Shown here in pieces: positions 17,231-26,063 of a stretch of DNA of 64,000 nt. The DNA comes from Pedobacter zeae (GTDB lineage Bacteria; Bacteroidota; Bacteroidia; Sphingobacteriales; Sphingobacteriaceae). Below the pieces are notes generated by a model that worked only from the letters and a program-made list of their open reading frames with translations, was not told the origin of the DNA and ran no database searches. Positions within the stretch are counted from its first letter, which is position 1, and each line of letters starts with the position of its first letter. Made by a program: the position numbers and the translations under genes. Where the stretch lies: contig NZ_JACIEF010000001.1 in NCBI RefSeq assembly GCF_014196715.1, positions 292,872 to 356,871 of the forward strand, read 5' to 3'.

Positions 17231-18465
17231 ATGAAAAGGTATCTGATAATTTTATTGCTATGTAACTTAGTAACTGGCAAATTGCTTTTTGCGCAAAATT
17301 TGGGCGACAACCAGGGGGGGATTACCTACGGATTGCTTCTAGAGCTGGTTTTACCAATAATGATTTTATGAACAATTTGTGGTTATATAGAATGGTAAAT
17401 GGAACTGGCTGGACGAGTGCTTCCTTATTTGATGGAATAAGTATCGACATTTCCTGCCTTGTGCCGGGTGTTGATGCCCTTACGTGGTGGCAGCGTGACC
17501 CTGGAAATGAAATTCAAAGTTGGGGCACCAGGAACTCGACTTATATGACCTTAAAAAGTGGAAAACTAGGATTGGGTACTACTGATCCTAAAACCCCGCT
17601 CGATATTCAATCCAATCAAAATGGTTGGATGATGAGTTCGAGGGTTATTGCAGGATCCCCTGGAGAGATTAATGGCCTTAAGTTCTATTCAGGTTATCCC
17701 GGTGAAGATAAATGGGCAGGTATTGCCAGTGTTGCAGAAAGTCAGCATAGCAATAAAACAGGCCTTGCTTTATTTTCGGGTATGACTGAGCGGGTGAGGA
17801 TTTCGGGGGATGGGAATGTAGGCATAGGAACAATAGAGCCTGGTGCAACGTTAGAAGTTTTAGGCACTACAAAATTTGGCGGACACAATGCGAACCTTGA
17901 TGTATCCGGAAATCCCACTGCGTATCAAAACTTAGTAGGTACTGGCAAAATGCTTATTGGTTGGAACAGGACAGCTGGGGCAGGTGAAACAGATTTTATA
18001 GCGAATGAAGGCGCAGGTAGTGAAGGTGGATTTGCTTTTTATAGTTATAACAATGCCAGTCTGGAGAAACAGTTATTGAGAGTTTTGGGCAATGGAAATG
18101 TTGGGATAGGTATCACTAATCCAACCGAAAGGCTTACCGTAAATGGAAAAATAAAAGCGAACGAAATCAGGGTTGATGGGCAGGGGGTACCCGATTATAT
18201 ATTTGAGGATAGCTATAAAATTGCAACGTTGAAAGAAATAGAAGGTTATATCAAAGCAAATAAACACCTGCCAGAAATACCATCTGCAAAAGAATTTGAA
18301 CGAGATGGAATAGCAGTTGGAGAGATGAACAAACTGTTACTGAAAAAGATAGAGGAGCTTACGCTGCATTTGATCGAAAAAGATAAACAATATGGCGAAT
18401 TGCTCAATGATGTAAAAAAGCAGGAGTTACGTCTTCGCTTATTAGAGAAAAAGCTAGACAAATAG
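17231..18465 (+). pseudogene. Secreted fibre-like protein 5, split by a frameshift at a poly-G tract (possible phase switch)
   Basis: The ATG at 17231 starts a good signal peptide (LIILLLCNLVTGKLLFAQN) but the frame stops at 17369. The frame shifted by one base continues naturally through QGGDYLRIASRAGFTNND and stays open to 18465, carrying VGIGT repeats and the standard tail (VPDYIFEDSY, KHLPEIPSAKEF, GEMNKLLLKKIEELT). The join lies at seven consecutive Gs (17314-17320); eight would restore the frame. An internal ATG at 17368 would give a form without a signal peptide. It could be slipped-strand phase variation, decay or a sequencing error. Confidence 0.7.
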
Positions 18466-18503
18466 TAACTTGGGTAGAACCAAATAGTAAATAAAAACCG
18501 GTA

Positions 18504-19511
18504 ATGAAAAAGTGGCTGTTGTTGTTAATATTGTGTGCAAATGTAAGGCTTTACGCACAACAACGGCCACAATATACCCAATACCTGCTTAATAGTTACC
18601 TGCTAAACCCTGCATTAAGTGGTATTGAAAATTATACCGATGTTAAGGTAGGTTACAGGCAGCAATGGGCTGGCTTACAGGATGCACCCAAAACAGCATT
18701 TGTATCTGCACATTGGGCGCTCGGCGATGAATACTTATGGCCGAATGCCTTATCGTTCGAAACGGATGGTAACGATCCACGTTCCAGAAGTTATACCCAA
18801 AACTACACTGCTTCGCCTGCGCACCACGGGGTTGGTTTTGTCGCTGTGACGGATAAAGCCGGTCAGCTCACTACCACTTCGTTTGACATCAGTTATGCTT
18901 ACCATTTGCAGTTGAATAATCAATTAAACCTTTCATTGGGGCTAGCTGGAGGGATTAGCCGGGTGGCGATTGATATTAATGCCCTGCTACTCGAAAATCC
19001 GAACGATCCGGCTTTAAACAATGCTGCCAGTGCCCGTTTGTTGCCTGATCTTTCTGTGGGTGCGTGGTTGTATGGAGCCAATTTTTTTTCTGGAATTTCC
19101 GTTCAGCAGGTATTGCCGCAGAAACTCAATTTCTCAGGCAATACCGAATACAATACAGGTAAACAGGTACCCCATGTTTTTATGCATTCGGGTTATAAAT
19201 TTTACTTGGCCGAAGACCTGAATATTACCCCATCGGTTTTGATAAAATACATTTCGCATGTTCCAATCTCGGCTGATGTAAATGTGAAAATGGGTTTTAA
19301 AGACCGCATTTGGATTGGTGCAGGCTATCGGAAACAGGATGCCTTCAATATGATGGCCGGTTTTAATATCAACCATCTGCTTAATCTTAGCTACAGTTAC
19401 GATATAACTACTTCTACACTTAACCAGGCGAGTAAAGGCAGCCATGAAATTGTGCTGGGTTTATTGCTCAATAATGTTTATAAAGTGGTGTGCCCCCAAC
19501 GGCAGTGGTAG
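18504..19511 (+). CDS. PorP/SprF family type IX secretion outer-membrane protein
   Basis: A 335-residue protein with a signal peptide ending LYAQQ and the family's typical opening PQYTQYLLNSYLLNPALSG, followed by YRQQWAGLQDAPKT. The rest is beta-strand-rich, as expected for an outer-membrane barrel. PorP/SprF proteins work with the type IX secretion system and often sit next to the genes of the surface proteins they help to display. Here it follows five fibre-like genes in the same direction, so I infer it is their partner. Its stop lies one base from the stop of the convergent CHU_C protein. Confidence 0.9.
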   Translation: MKKWLLLLILCANVRLYAQQRPQYTQYLLNSYLLNPALSGIENYTDVKVGYRQQWAGLQDAPKTAFVSAHWALGDEYLWPNALSFETDGNDPRSRSYTQNYTASPAHHGVGFVAVTDKAGQLTTTSFDISYAYHLQLNNQLNLSLGLAGGISRVAIDINALLLENPNDPALNNAASARLLPDLSVGAWLYGANFFSGISVQQVLPQKLNFSGNTEYNTGKQVPHVFMHSGYKFYLAEDLNITPSVLIKYISHVPISADVNVKMGFKDRIWIGAGYRKQDAFNMMAGFNINHLLNLSYSYDITTSTLNQASKGSHEIVLGLLLNNVYKVVCPQRQW

Positions 19512-19512
19512 C

Positions 19513-21537
19513 TTATCTGATTAGGGTAATAGACCCGGTAAAGCGTACTTCTTTGTTAAAAACATCTGTTCCGTTTAATACATAATAATAAGCACCAACC
19601 GGAACAGGCTTATTTCGCCAGGTGCCATCCCATGAATCAAAAATATTAGTGGTAAAGAAAACCTGATCCCCATAGCGGTTAAAGATTTTAAAGCTGTATC
19701 TTTTTAAATTGCTTACATTAACATTCAGCAGGTCGTTAATGCCGTCTCCGTTCGGCGAGAAAGAATTTGGAATCTGTAACATACCGCCATCCAGCACTAC
19801 CAGGTTATCAAGCCTAAAGATATCTACACAGCCATTGTTGGTAAAAGCATTGAGGGTTACTGTATAGTTCCCTTTTTTTTGATAAACATGTGTGGGCTGG
19901 TAATCTGTAGAAGTTTCATTATCACCGAAATTCCATTCAAAATAATCGGCATCACGCGAACGGTTTAAAAATGTAATGGGAACCGGAGCCGCAAATTTAC
20001 CCGGCACAATGGGATCCGTATTGAAATTTGCGACAGGATTTTTTACAATAGCAGGGATGTTGATTATCGCCGCTTCACTGTAGCAATCGCCAACTTTAAC
20101 TGTCACGGTATAATCGCCGGCCTGGTCAAAATTTCTTATTGGTACGCTGATTCTTGCTGTTGAATCACTAAAATTGGCTGGTCCTGTCCATTGATAGGTA
20201 GCGTCTTTTACTTCTGCTATACTCAGTTCCATTGTTCCACCTAGGCAAAAATTGCTTCTATTAGCAGAAATAATTGGTTTTTCGGGTTTTAATGCCACAT
20301 AAAAAGTATAGCTGTTCACTACGCGGCAACCCTTTACTGAAATGGTTTCGAGCACTACAGTTTTGGTGCCTGGGGTATTATAGGTAATTTCGAATGGACC
20401 AACGGTACTCGCATTGGTTATGCTGGCCCCTTCTCCAAAACTCCATTTTAAGCTGCTATAATTACTGGCAGTGGCTGAAAATATAAATTTTTGCGTGCTT
20501 AAACAGGCATCTTCAGTTTTGACATCAATGGCCGATTTTGGTCCTGCAAACTCTCCGTTACCATCAAAGGCAAGTGTGAAACCGTTGTTTCTATTCGAAA
20601 AATTGTCAATTAGCAAGGCATACTGGTGTCCCTCAATCATATCTACGGCCTTTACAAAACCATCTTGATTAGGGGAACAGCCACCACGCTCAGTTAGGTC
20701 TACTGAAGTACTATTAGCGCCTGTAATGTAATACCTCGGATTGCAATCGACACCACTGCCTGCAGCGCAGCGGATGGCATTGACAGATGACGGTGCCGCA
20801 GCGCTTGCTGAAGGGCCTAAATCAAATAATACCCAATCTATATCATCCGTAACAGCAGTAGGTGTAATGGTAAAACCTAAAGTACCATTATTAGCAGCTA
20901 TCCAGGTGTACCAGGCACTGTTCGATTCGGTACTTAAACAGGTTCCGGCAGCTTCGCGGTTATTCATACCGGCACCGGCGATCTTAAGCTCGGTAAAACT
21001 GTCTTTACTGCATAAAGGGGAAGCAGATGAAAAGTCCTGGCCAGGTTTATTCGGCGGATTATAGCTGTTTACACAAAGCTTAAAACTCCCGGTGGCATCA
21101 TTTTCAGCACTGATGCGCAGGTAATAAGTTTCGCCTATGAGCAAACCACCTTTATAGGCTGTTGTGATATTATTTTCTGAAGTCATCGAACCGATTTGTT
21201 CCACCAGTAAATTGTCTTTATAGGTGTAAAAGGCAACAAGCGGATTAACCAATGTATTACTGTTCAACGCAGATTGGCCGGTTACTGTGGCAGTAATATC
21301 GGTACCAACTGCTGTAAAACTGAACCATATATCTTTCCCCTCACTGTTCCAAAAATTTCCCTTTCTGTAACCGCTGGGAGTGGCATTAACATTGTTAAAA
21401 GCGGCATCGTTTGAACAGTATACTGTAGTGTTTTTAATTGGAATGGCGGTTTTCACGTCATCATTTGCAGGAGCCTGAGCCAGTACCTTAACAATAAATA
21501 AACCAAAAAAGAGAAACAGCAATAGGCGTAATAACAT
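19513..21537 (-). CDS. PKD-domain surface protein with gliding-motility (T9SS type B) C-terminal domain
   Basis: A 674-residue protein with a signal peptide ending VLAQA. Two N-terminal beta-sandwich-like segments (each with a CxNS/GKDIWFSF or SNSAWYTW pattern) are followed by an Ig/PKD-type part, a clear PKD domain at about residues 500-575 (FEWNFGDNETSTDYQPTHVY), and the CHU_C domain at about 590-674 (IPNSFSPNGDGINDLL, FKIFNRYGDQVF, WDGTW, GAYYYVLNG). The CHU_C domain is the signal for type IX secretion and cell-surface retention. It faces the PorP/SprF gene, which may help to display it. Confidence 0.9.
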   Translation of the reverse strand: MLLRLLLFLFFGLFIVKVLAQAPANDDVKTAIPIKNTTVYCSNDAAFNNVNATPSGYRKGNFWNSEGKDIWFSFTAVGTDITATVTGQSALNSNTLVNPLVAFYTYKDNLLVEQIGSMTSENNITTAYKGGLLIGETYYLRISAENDATGSFKLCVNSYNPPNKPGQDFSSASPLCSKDSFTELKIAGAGMNNREAAGTCLSTESNSAWYTWIAANNGTLGFTITPTAVTDDIDWVLFDLGPSASAAAPSSVNAIRCAAGSGVDCNPRYYITGANSTSVDLTERGGCSPNQDGFVKAVDMIEGHQYALLIDNFSNRNNGFTLAFDGNGEFAGPKSAIDVKTEDACLSTQKFIFSATASNYSSLKWSFGEGASITNASTVGPFEITYNTPGTKTVVLETISVKGCRVVNSYTFYVALKPEKPIISANRSNFCLGGTMELSIAEVKDATYQWTGPANFSDSTARISVPIRNFDQAGDYTVTVKVGDCYSEAAIINIPAIVKNPVANFNTDPIVPGKFAAPVPITFLNRSRDADYFEWNFGDNETSTDYQPTHVYQKKGNYTVTLNAFTNNGCVDIFRLDNLVVLDGGMLQIPNSFSPNGDGINDLLNVNVSNLKRYSFKIFNRYGDQVFFTTNIFDSWDGTWRNKPVPVGAYYYVLNGTDVFNKEVRFTGSITLIR

Positions 21538-21910
21538 AGATTTAGTATAGAGCGTTTAACACGTAAAAATATTGATAATAAAATGATTGACCAATAGCTG
21601 AAAGTAGAGAAGATATGCCAAAAAGATGATTGTTTTAGACTTATAATATAAAATCAGCCTTTTGTTTGACGGATTTGCTAAAACCTGTGACGAATCGGCA
21701 GTTTTTGCTTTTTCGATCCTTAAGTTACGGTTTATGAAAATCGCTGTCTTTATTTGTTTGATGGCTATTGTGTCTTACGATTTGGCAAGAAATACCTCTA
21801 TATATTTAGCGTAGCTAAAGGTTGAATATTAAAAATTTTGGTATCAGGCAGGATATTTAAAAGAGAGGCATATTAAGTTATAATTTATACCGGCCTACAT
21901 TGTCTTAAAC
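21538..21910. other. Intergenic, AT-rich; no gene seen
   Basis: The promoter of the CHU_C gene should lie at its right edge. I see no protein-coding frame, RNA or strong repeat. Confidence 0.5.
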
Positions 21911-21917
21911 AAAAAAA

Positions 21918-21945
21918 CTATTCTCGATAGCCAGAATAGTTTTTT
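21918..21945 (-). terminator. Terminator of the tRNA gene
   Basis: CTATTCT (21918-21924) and AGAATAG (21933-21939) form a perfect stem flanked by A7 on the left and T6 on the right, so it can act on both strands. It lies just downstream of the minus-strand tRNA. Confidence 0.75.
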
Positions 21946-21950
21946 GTTTG

Positions 21951-22022
21951 TGCTCCCGACGAGATTCGAACTCATATCGATGGTACCGGAAACCATAATT
22001 CTATCCATTGAACTACGGGAGC
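21951..22022 (-). tRNA. tRNA-Arg (anticodon CCG)
   Basis: On the minus strand the acceptor arms GCTCCCG and CGGGAGC pair over seven bases with discriminator A. The D arm is GTTC/GAAT, the anticodon stem ATGGT/ACCAT encloses the loop TTCCGGT, and the T arm ATGAG/CTCGT encloses TTCGAAT. The anticodon CCG reads CGG (Arg). CCA is not encoded. It is a potential integration site, but I see no direct repeat of its 3' end nearby. Confidence 0.93.
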
Positions 22023-22193
22023 AGGGCTGCAAATATAGAAAATCATAAGTTAAATTTTTCTTGTTTTCTAAAAATATCTTCCATGCCCAGATAAGGTTCC
22101 ATTGTTTAAGAAAATGTTTGGTTAAGATTCTATTTAGATTAATGCATACCAGCCGATAAAAATGATTGCAATTGTTTGCGCATCAAAATGCTT

Positions 22194-23417
22194 TTAATGA
22201 TAGGGCATTTCAGGCAAATCATGATATACGCTTTGTGTTTTATCGATGGCATCCGTAATTCTTTTAAAATGCTCTGGTGTGGCTTTCAGGTTGATAAACT
22301 TATTAATAATGGTCCTGTGCCGGTAGATAATAAAACTGTTATCCACCGCTGGATTTATTTTGTTCAGGTTTACCTCTGTTTCTTTGTCTGCCATATTGGG
22401 AACAAAAGTTAAGGCAGTGTATTTTAAGCTCAGTTCAACACCCAGCCCTTCTAATTCTTTCTCGCGATTTATTTTGCTGTATCCATTATCATTTCCGTAT
22501 ACAAAATAAACTTTAAGGTATTTCTTTCTGATCAGGCTTTGTTGTTCCAGGAACAAAAGCCATTTTTTAATATCGCTCCAATTGGGGTGGTTACCAACAA
22601 AATAAATAATGCCATGATATCGGCCATATTTACAAACCGGGCATGTTCTGGTACCTTTATCAGGGCCAAAAGCATGATAAGGTGTAAATGAAGGACTGTC
22701 TTCCCCAATTTCAAGTCCTGACTTACAGCCAGAATCGGTCGCTTTGGGGTAATTAGGAATGTTTAGACCTAAAATAATATGATGTTCTGCCACTTGCCGC
22801 TTACCCGATAGTAAAACCCTCAATATCCCACTTCCTCCGCGGTTTTCTAAAGGTTTCTCTTTTATTTTAGGAATTAGGTATGGATCATCATCAAAAACCA
22901 GCTCATCTATGTAGTATTCTTCTTTAATACCCGGCTCTTTTATAGCCAGATGGATATGTGCAGGCATGCGTTCATGTGGGTAAGGTGCAGGCCTCACCGT
23001 GTAAATAGCATAATTTCCATTTAAATCTGTTTTTACCCAGCCTCTGATATGGCCATGGCGTTTGGCTTTTTCAGGAAGATTTTTTCCTGCCGAATAATAG
23101 CCTTTATTATCCGTTTGCCAGTAATAGATGATCACATTGGCCGCAGGCGTTTTTCCATCAGGCTGATATACCTTTCCGGTAACTAAAAGCTTTTGCCCTG
23201 CCTCTTTCCAGCCTGCACTGGTATCTGCCGGTTTTATATTTTTAGGCATCCCCACATACATGAGTTCACAACCGTCGCAACCTCCACCTATTTTATTTGT
23301 CTTATTGGTTACAGGTATTTCCGGTCCCTGTGTTTTAATGGCCTGGCCATTACAGGTTGTTAGTAAATGGGTAATAATGGCCATTGCGCAGGCTAAAAGT
23401 GTTACTGAATATTTCAT
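22194..23417 (-). CDS. Lipoprotein: intradiol-dioxygenase-like domain fused to a thioredoxin-like domain
   Basis: The 407-residue protein starts with a lipoprotein signal peptide (LLTTCNGQ lipobox). Residues about 70-220 match the beta-sandwich of intradiol ring-cleavage dioxygenases: GKVYQPDGKTPAANVIIYYW, HGHIRGWVKTDLNGNY, RPAPYP and MPAHIHLAI. The family binds Fe(III) through two Tyr and two His, and HIH fits the ligand pair. The C-terminal half begins with RTCPVCKYGRYHGIIYFVG, a CxxC followed by strands, as in a thioredoxin-like fold, and ends with FIIYRHRTIINKFINL. Secreted, fused members are uncharacterised, so catalysis on catechols is not assured. The neighbour upstream is a LytTR regulator on the same strand. 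Confidence 0.75.
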   Translation of the reverse strand: MKYSVTLLACAMAIITHLLTTCNGQAIKTQGPEIPVTNKTNKIGGGCDGCELMYVGMPKNIKPADTSAGWKEAGQKLLVTGKVYQPDGKTPAANVIIYYWQTDNKGYYSAGKNLPEKAKRHGHIRGWVKTDLNGNYAIYTVRPAPYPHERMPAHIHLAIKEPGIKEEYYIDELVFDDDPYLIPKIKEKPLENRGGSGILRVLLSGKRQVAEHHIILGLNIPNYPKATDSGCKSGLEIGEDSPSFTPYHAFGPDKGTRTCPVCKYGRYHGIIYFVGNHPNWSDIKKWLLFLEQQSLIRKKYLKVYFVYGNDNGYSKINREKELEGLGVELSLKYTALTFVPNMADKETEVNLNKINPAVDNSFIIYRHRTIINKFINLKATPEHFKRITDAIDKTQSVYHDLPEMPYH

Positions 23418-23468
23418 GATAAAAATCTTTTCAGCAAACCTCCATATCCGGAAATTAAAATGGTAATC

Positions 23469-24323
23469 TTATCCGTTAACCTGATGACTTTTTGTCCTAT
23501 CCCGTGAGCAAAGCATTAAACCGCGCTTAAATTTTGTAAAATATGTCCTGCTTAACCTGATCATAGTACCATCTTCCATCGCAATATCATAATCGCCATT
23601 TAATCTCGACCGGTATGAAACCATTTTATCAATATTGATAATGGTTGATTTATGCACCCTGATAAATTTATCCTGATCTAATTTTTCTGAAACCGATTTT
23701 AATGTTTCTGAATGGAGATATTGATTATTTGCCAGGCAAATAGCAATATAGGGCGTTAAGGCCTTGATGCAGATAATATCCATTACGTCGATATTAACAT
23801 ATTTCCGCCCGTTGGAAATGGTAATTTTCGATAATACTTCTGGTTTTTTGACAGGTGGGGGTAGTATTAAACTTAATTTAGGTGCAGCGTATTTTAAGAA
23901 CAGGATTAGTGCCCCGTAAATTAATAACAGAATGTAGCCAGACTCAGATAAGGTATAATAAAAATTTTGTAACAGCGCATAAGTATGATCAAAAAACAAT
24001 TCGGAGAGCAGCCACACAATCACTGAAAATAATAGCATATGGAGTATAACCGAAGCCAGAAAAAGCTGTAATGGTAAATATTTAAATGTTTTAAGTTTCT
24101 CCGTACCGAGTATTTTAATGTTCAGGTAAACCATTGGAATAAAAAGAAGCCAAAAGGAATTAAATAGCATTGATTCAGATAGATAAAAAGCATAATTGTT
24201 AAAGTTTGCTTGTAGTAAATCCTGAAATACGGATAACAAAAGCATTATCGTTACAGTTACCAAAATGGCGGCATGAGTACCTTTTGGCGAATAAATGGTT
24301 TTAAATGGAATGCCCGAATTCAT
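23469..24323 (-). CDS. Membrane-anchored LytTR transcriptional regulator
   Basis: A 284-residue protein (ATG at 24323; a GTG two codons upstream is less likely). Four hydrophobic segments fill residues about 15-155. The C-terminal LytTR DNA-binding domain (about 180-280) shows KITISNGRKYVNIDVMDIIC, KFIRVHKSTIINIDKM and GDYDIAMEDGTMIRLSRTY. It has no receiver or kinase domain, so it may sense signals directly in the membrane. It could control the dioxygenase-like lipoprotein 51 bases downstream (inference). Confidence 0.88.
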   Translation of the reverse strand: MNSGIPFKTIYSPKGTHAAILVTVTIMLLLSVFQDLLQANFNNYAFYLSESMLFNSFWLLFIPMVYLNIKILGTEKLKTFKYLPLQLFLASVILHMLLFSVIVWLLSELFFDHTYALLQNFYYTLSESGYILLLIYGALILFLKYAAPKLSLILPPPVKKPEVLSKITISNGRKYVNIDVMDIICIKALTPYIAICLANNQYLHSETLKSVSEKLDQDKFIRVHKSTIINIDKMVSYRSRLNGDYDIAMEDGTMIRLSRTYFTKFKRGLMLCSRDRTKSHQVNG

Positions 24324-24678
24324 GATCACTTTTTAAATCATTGAAATAATTGACTGATAATCAAATATACACCATTATGATAGTTATTCCAGATGAATAA
24401 TTTGAGACTTGTCAATGCTCATATATCAGTCAGTTCAAAGCGATCATCTCAACGGCCTCGCACTTCTTCCTTCCCTTTATGCTGATGTTTTTTATATTAA
24501 GAAATAATTAAATCATTGCCCAAACATTGCGGCATGCCGGCTTTATGAAGTCATATTTTTAAATTCGGCTGTTCAATACATGGTTTTTGAGTGCTTTGGT
24601 TGGCTTTTTAGGAAATAAAAATGCACCTTTGCGAACCGTTAATAGAGGTTTAGGCATGTAACAAATAAAATTTTGCGT
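24324..24678. other. Divergent intergenic region; no gene seen
   Basis: It separates the LytTR gene (minus) from mgtE (plus) and must carry both promoters. I found no RNA motif or coding frame. A CACCTTTG close to a -7 element lies near 24628, one base off consensus. Confidence 0.4.
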
Positions 24679-26055
24679 ATGGAAGAAATGGTTGTGGAAG
24701 AAATTCAGGAACTGATTGAAAAAGAGAACGACAGGGCTTTGAAGCAATGTCTCGATCAACTGAATATTTCGGATGTTGAAGAACTGATTGACGAACTTCC
24801 ACAATATGCAGCAAAATTTATCGAAACCCTATCCCTCAACAGGGCTGTAAACGTATTCAGGATACTCGATTTTCCTACCCAGGAGCGTATCATTAAAAAA
24901 CTTTCGGGTAACAAACTGAACCAGATCATTAAAGACCTGCCACCTGACGACCGTACTGCACTTTTCAGTGAGTTAAAAGGCGATGTGGTGAAAAAGATGA
25001 TTACCCTTTTGCCACCCGAAGAACGCAAAGAATCTTTAGCGCTTTTAGGGTATAAAGAAGACAGTATCGGCCGTTTAATGACACCCGATTACATTGCTGT
25101 AAAACCCGAATGGTCTATCACACGTGTTTTGGCACACATCAGGCGTTATGGTAAAAATTCCGAAACCATCGATGTAGTTTATGTCATTAACAAGGATGGT
25201 GTTCTGCTGGATGACATCAGGATCCGTGAGGTTTTATTGGCCGACCCCGAGGCCATTATCGGCGAACTGACCGACAAGCGTTTCATTGCGCTTAAAGCCA
25301 ACGATCCGCAGGAAGATGCAATCAATATCTTCAGGATGAATAACCGTGTGGCTTTACCCGTAGTAGATGAAAACAATATCCTTTTGGGTATCGTTACCGT
25401 AGATGATATTTTGTGGATCGCCAACGAAGAATATACCGAAGATATGCACAAAATTGGGGGTACCGAAGCCCTTGATGAGCCTTATCTTGATATTCCGATC
25501 CTTAAACTGGTAAAAAAACGTGCAGGCTGGCTGATTGTGTTGTTTTTAGGCGAAATGTTAACCGCAACCGCTATGCAGCATTTCGAAATTGAGCTCGAAA
25601 AAGCCGTGGTGTTGTCGCTGTTTATTCCATTGATCATGAGCAGTGGTGGTAATAGCGGTTCGCAGGCCTCTACATTGATTATTCAGGCCATGGCCCTGGG
25701 CGAAGTAACCATCGCCGGGTGGTGGCGCGTAATGCGCCGCGAGCTCGTATCAGGAATCTTACTCGGCATTATTTTAGGGACGATCGGCTTTACCCGTATT
25801 GTTACCTGGCAGGAACTACACCTGTATAATTACGGGCCACACTGGTTTTTAATTGCCACGACCATATTTTTTACCCTGGTTGGTATTGTGTTGTGGGGCA
25901 GTTTAATCGGCTCTATGATGCCTATTATTTTGAAAAAACTGAAACTCGATCCGGCTACCTCATCAGCACCATTTGTGGCCACCATGGTAGATGTAACCGG
26001 AATAGTAATCTACTTTAGCGTTGCCGTATTAATTTTAAAAGGCGTATTACTTTAA
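24679..26055 (+). CDS. mgtE: Magnesium transporter MgtE
   Basis: A 458-residue Mg2+ channel/transporter with the full MgtE layout: an N-terminal helical superhelix domain (about residues 5-130, with LPPDDRTALFSEL), a CBS pair (about 135-255, with GRLMTPDYIAV and VVDENNILLGIVTVDDIL), and five membrane helices from about 275 (SGGNSGSQASTLIIQAMALGE, then SAPFVATMVDVTGIVIYF). In this family the cytoplasmic domains sense Mg2+ and gate the pore. ATG at 24679 gives the standard N-terminus; an in-frame TTG at 24673 is unlikely. The HAD gene follows after eight bases. Confidence 0.96.
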   Translation: MEEMVVEEIQELIEKENDRALKQCLDQLNISDVEELIDELPQYAAKFIETLSLNRAVNVFRILDFPTQERIIKKLSGNKLNQIIKDLPPDDRTALFSELKGDVVKKMITLLPPEERKESLALLGYKEDSIGRLMTPDYIAVKPEWSITRVLAHIRRYGKNSETIDVVYVINKDGVLLDDIRIREVLLADPEAIIGELTDKRFIALKANDPQEDAINIFRMNNRVALPVVDENNILLGIVTVDDILWIANEEYTEDMHKIGGTEALDEPYLDIPILKLVKKRAGWLIVLFLGEMLTATAMQHFEIELEKAVVLSLFIPLIMSSGGNSGSQASTLIIQAMALGEVTIAGWWRVMRRELVSGILLGIILGTIGFTRIVTWQELHLYNYGPHWFLIATTIFFTLVGIVLWGSLIGSMMPIILKKLKLDPATSSAPFVATMVDVTGIVIYFSVAVLILKGVLL

Positions 26056-26063
26056 ACCTGAAC

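Noticed and set aside
11349..18465. Tail-fibre-like repeats as evidence of a prophage
   Set aside because: No capsid, terminase, portal, integrase or lysis genes are nearby. All the proteins have signal peptides and the neighbour is PorP/SprF, so a cell-surface role fits better.
21951..22022. tRNA-Arg as the attachment site of an integrated element
   Set aside because: I found no integrase and no copy of the tRNA 3' end within the window.
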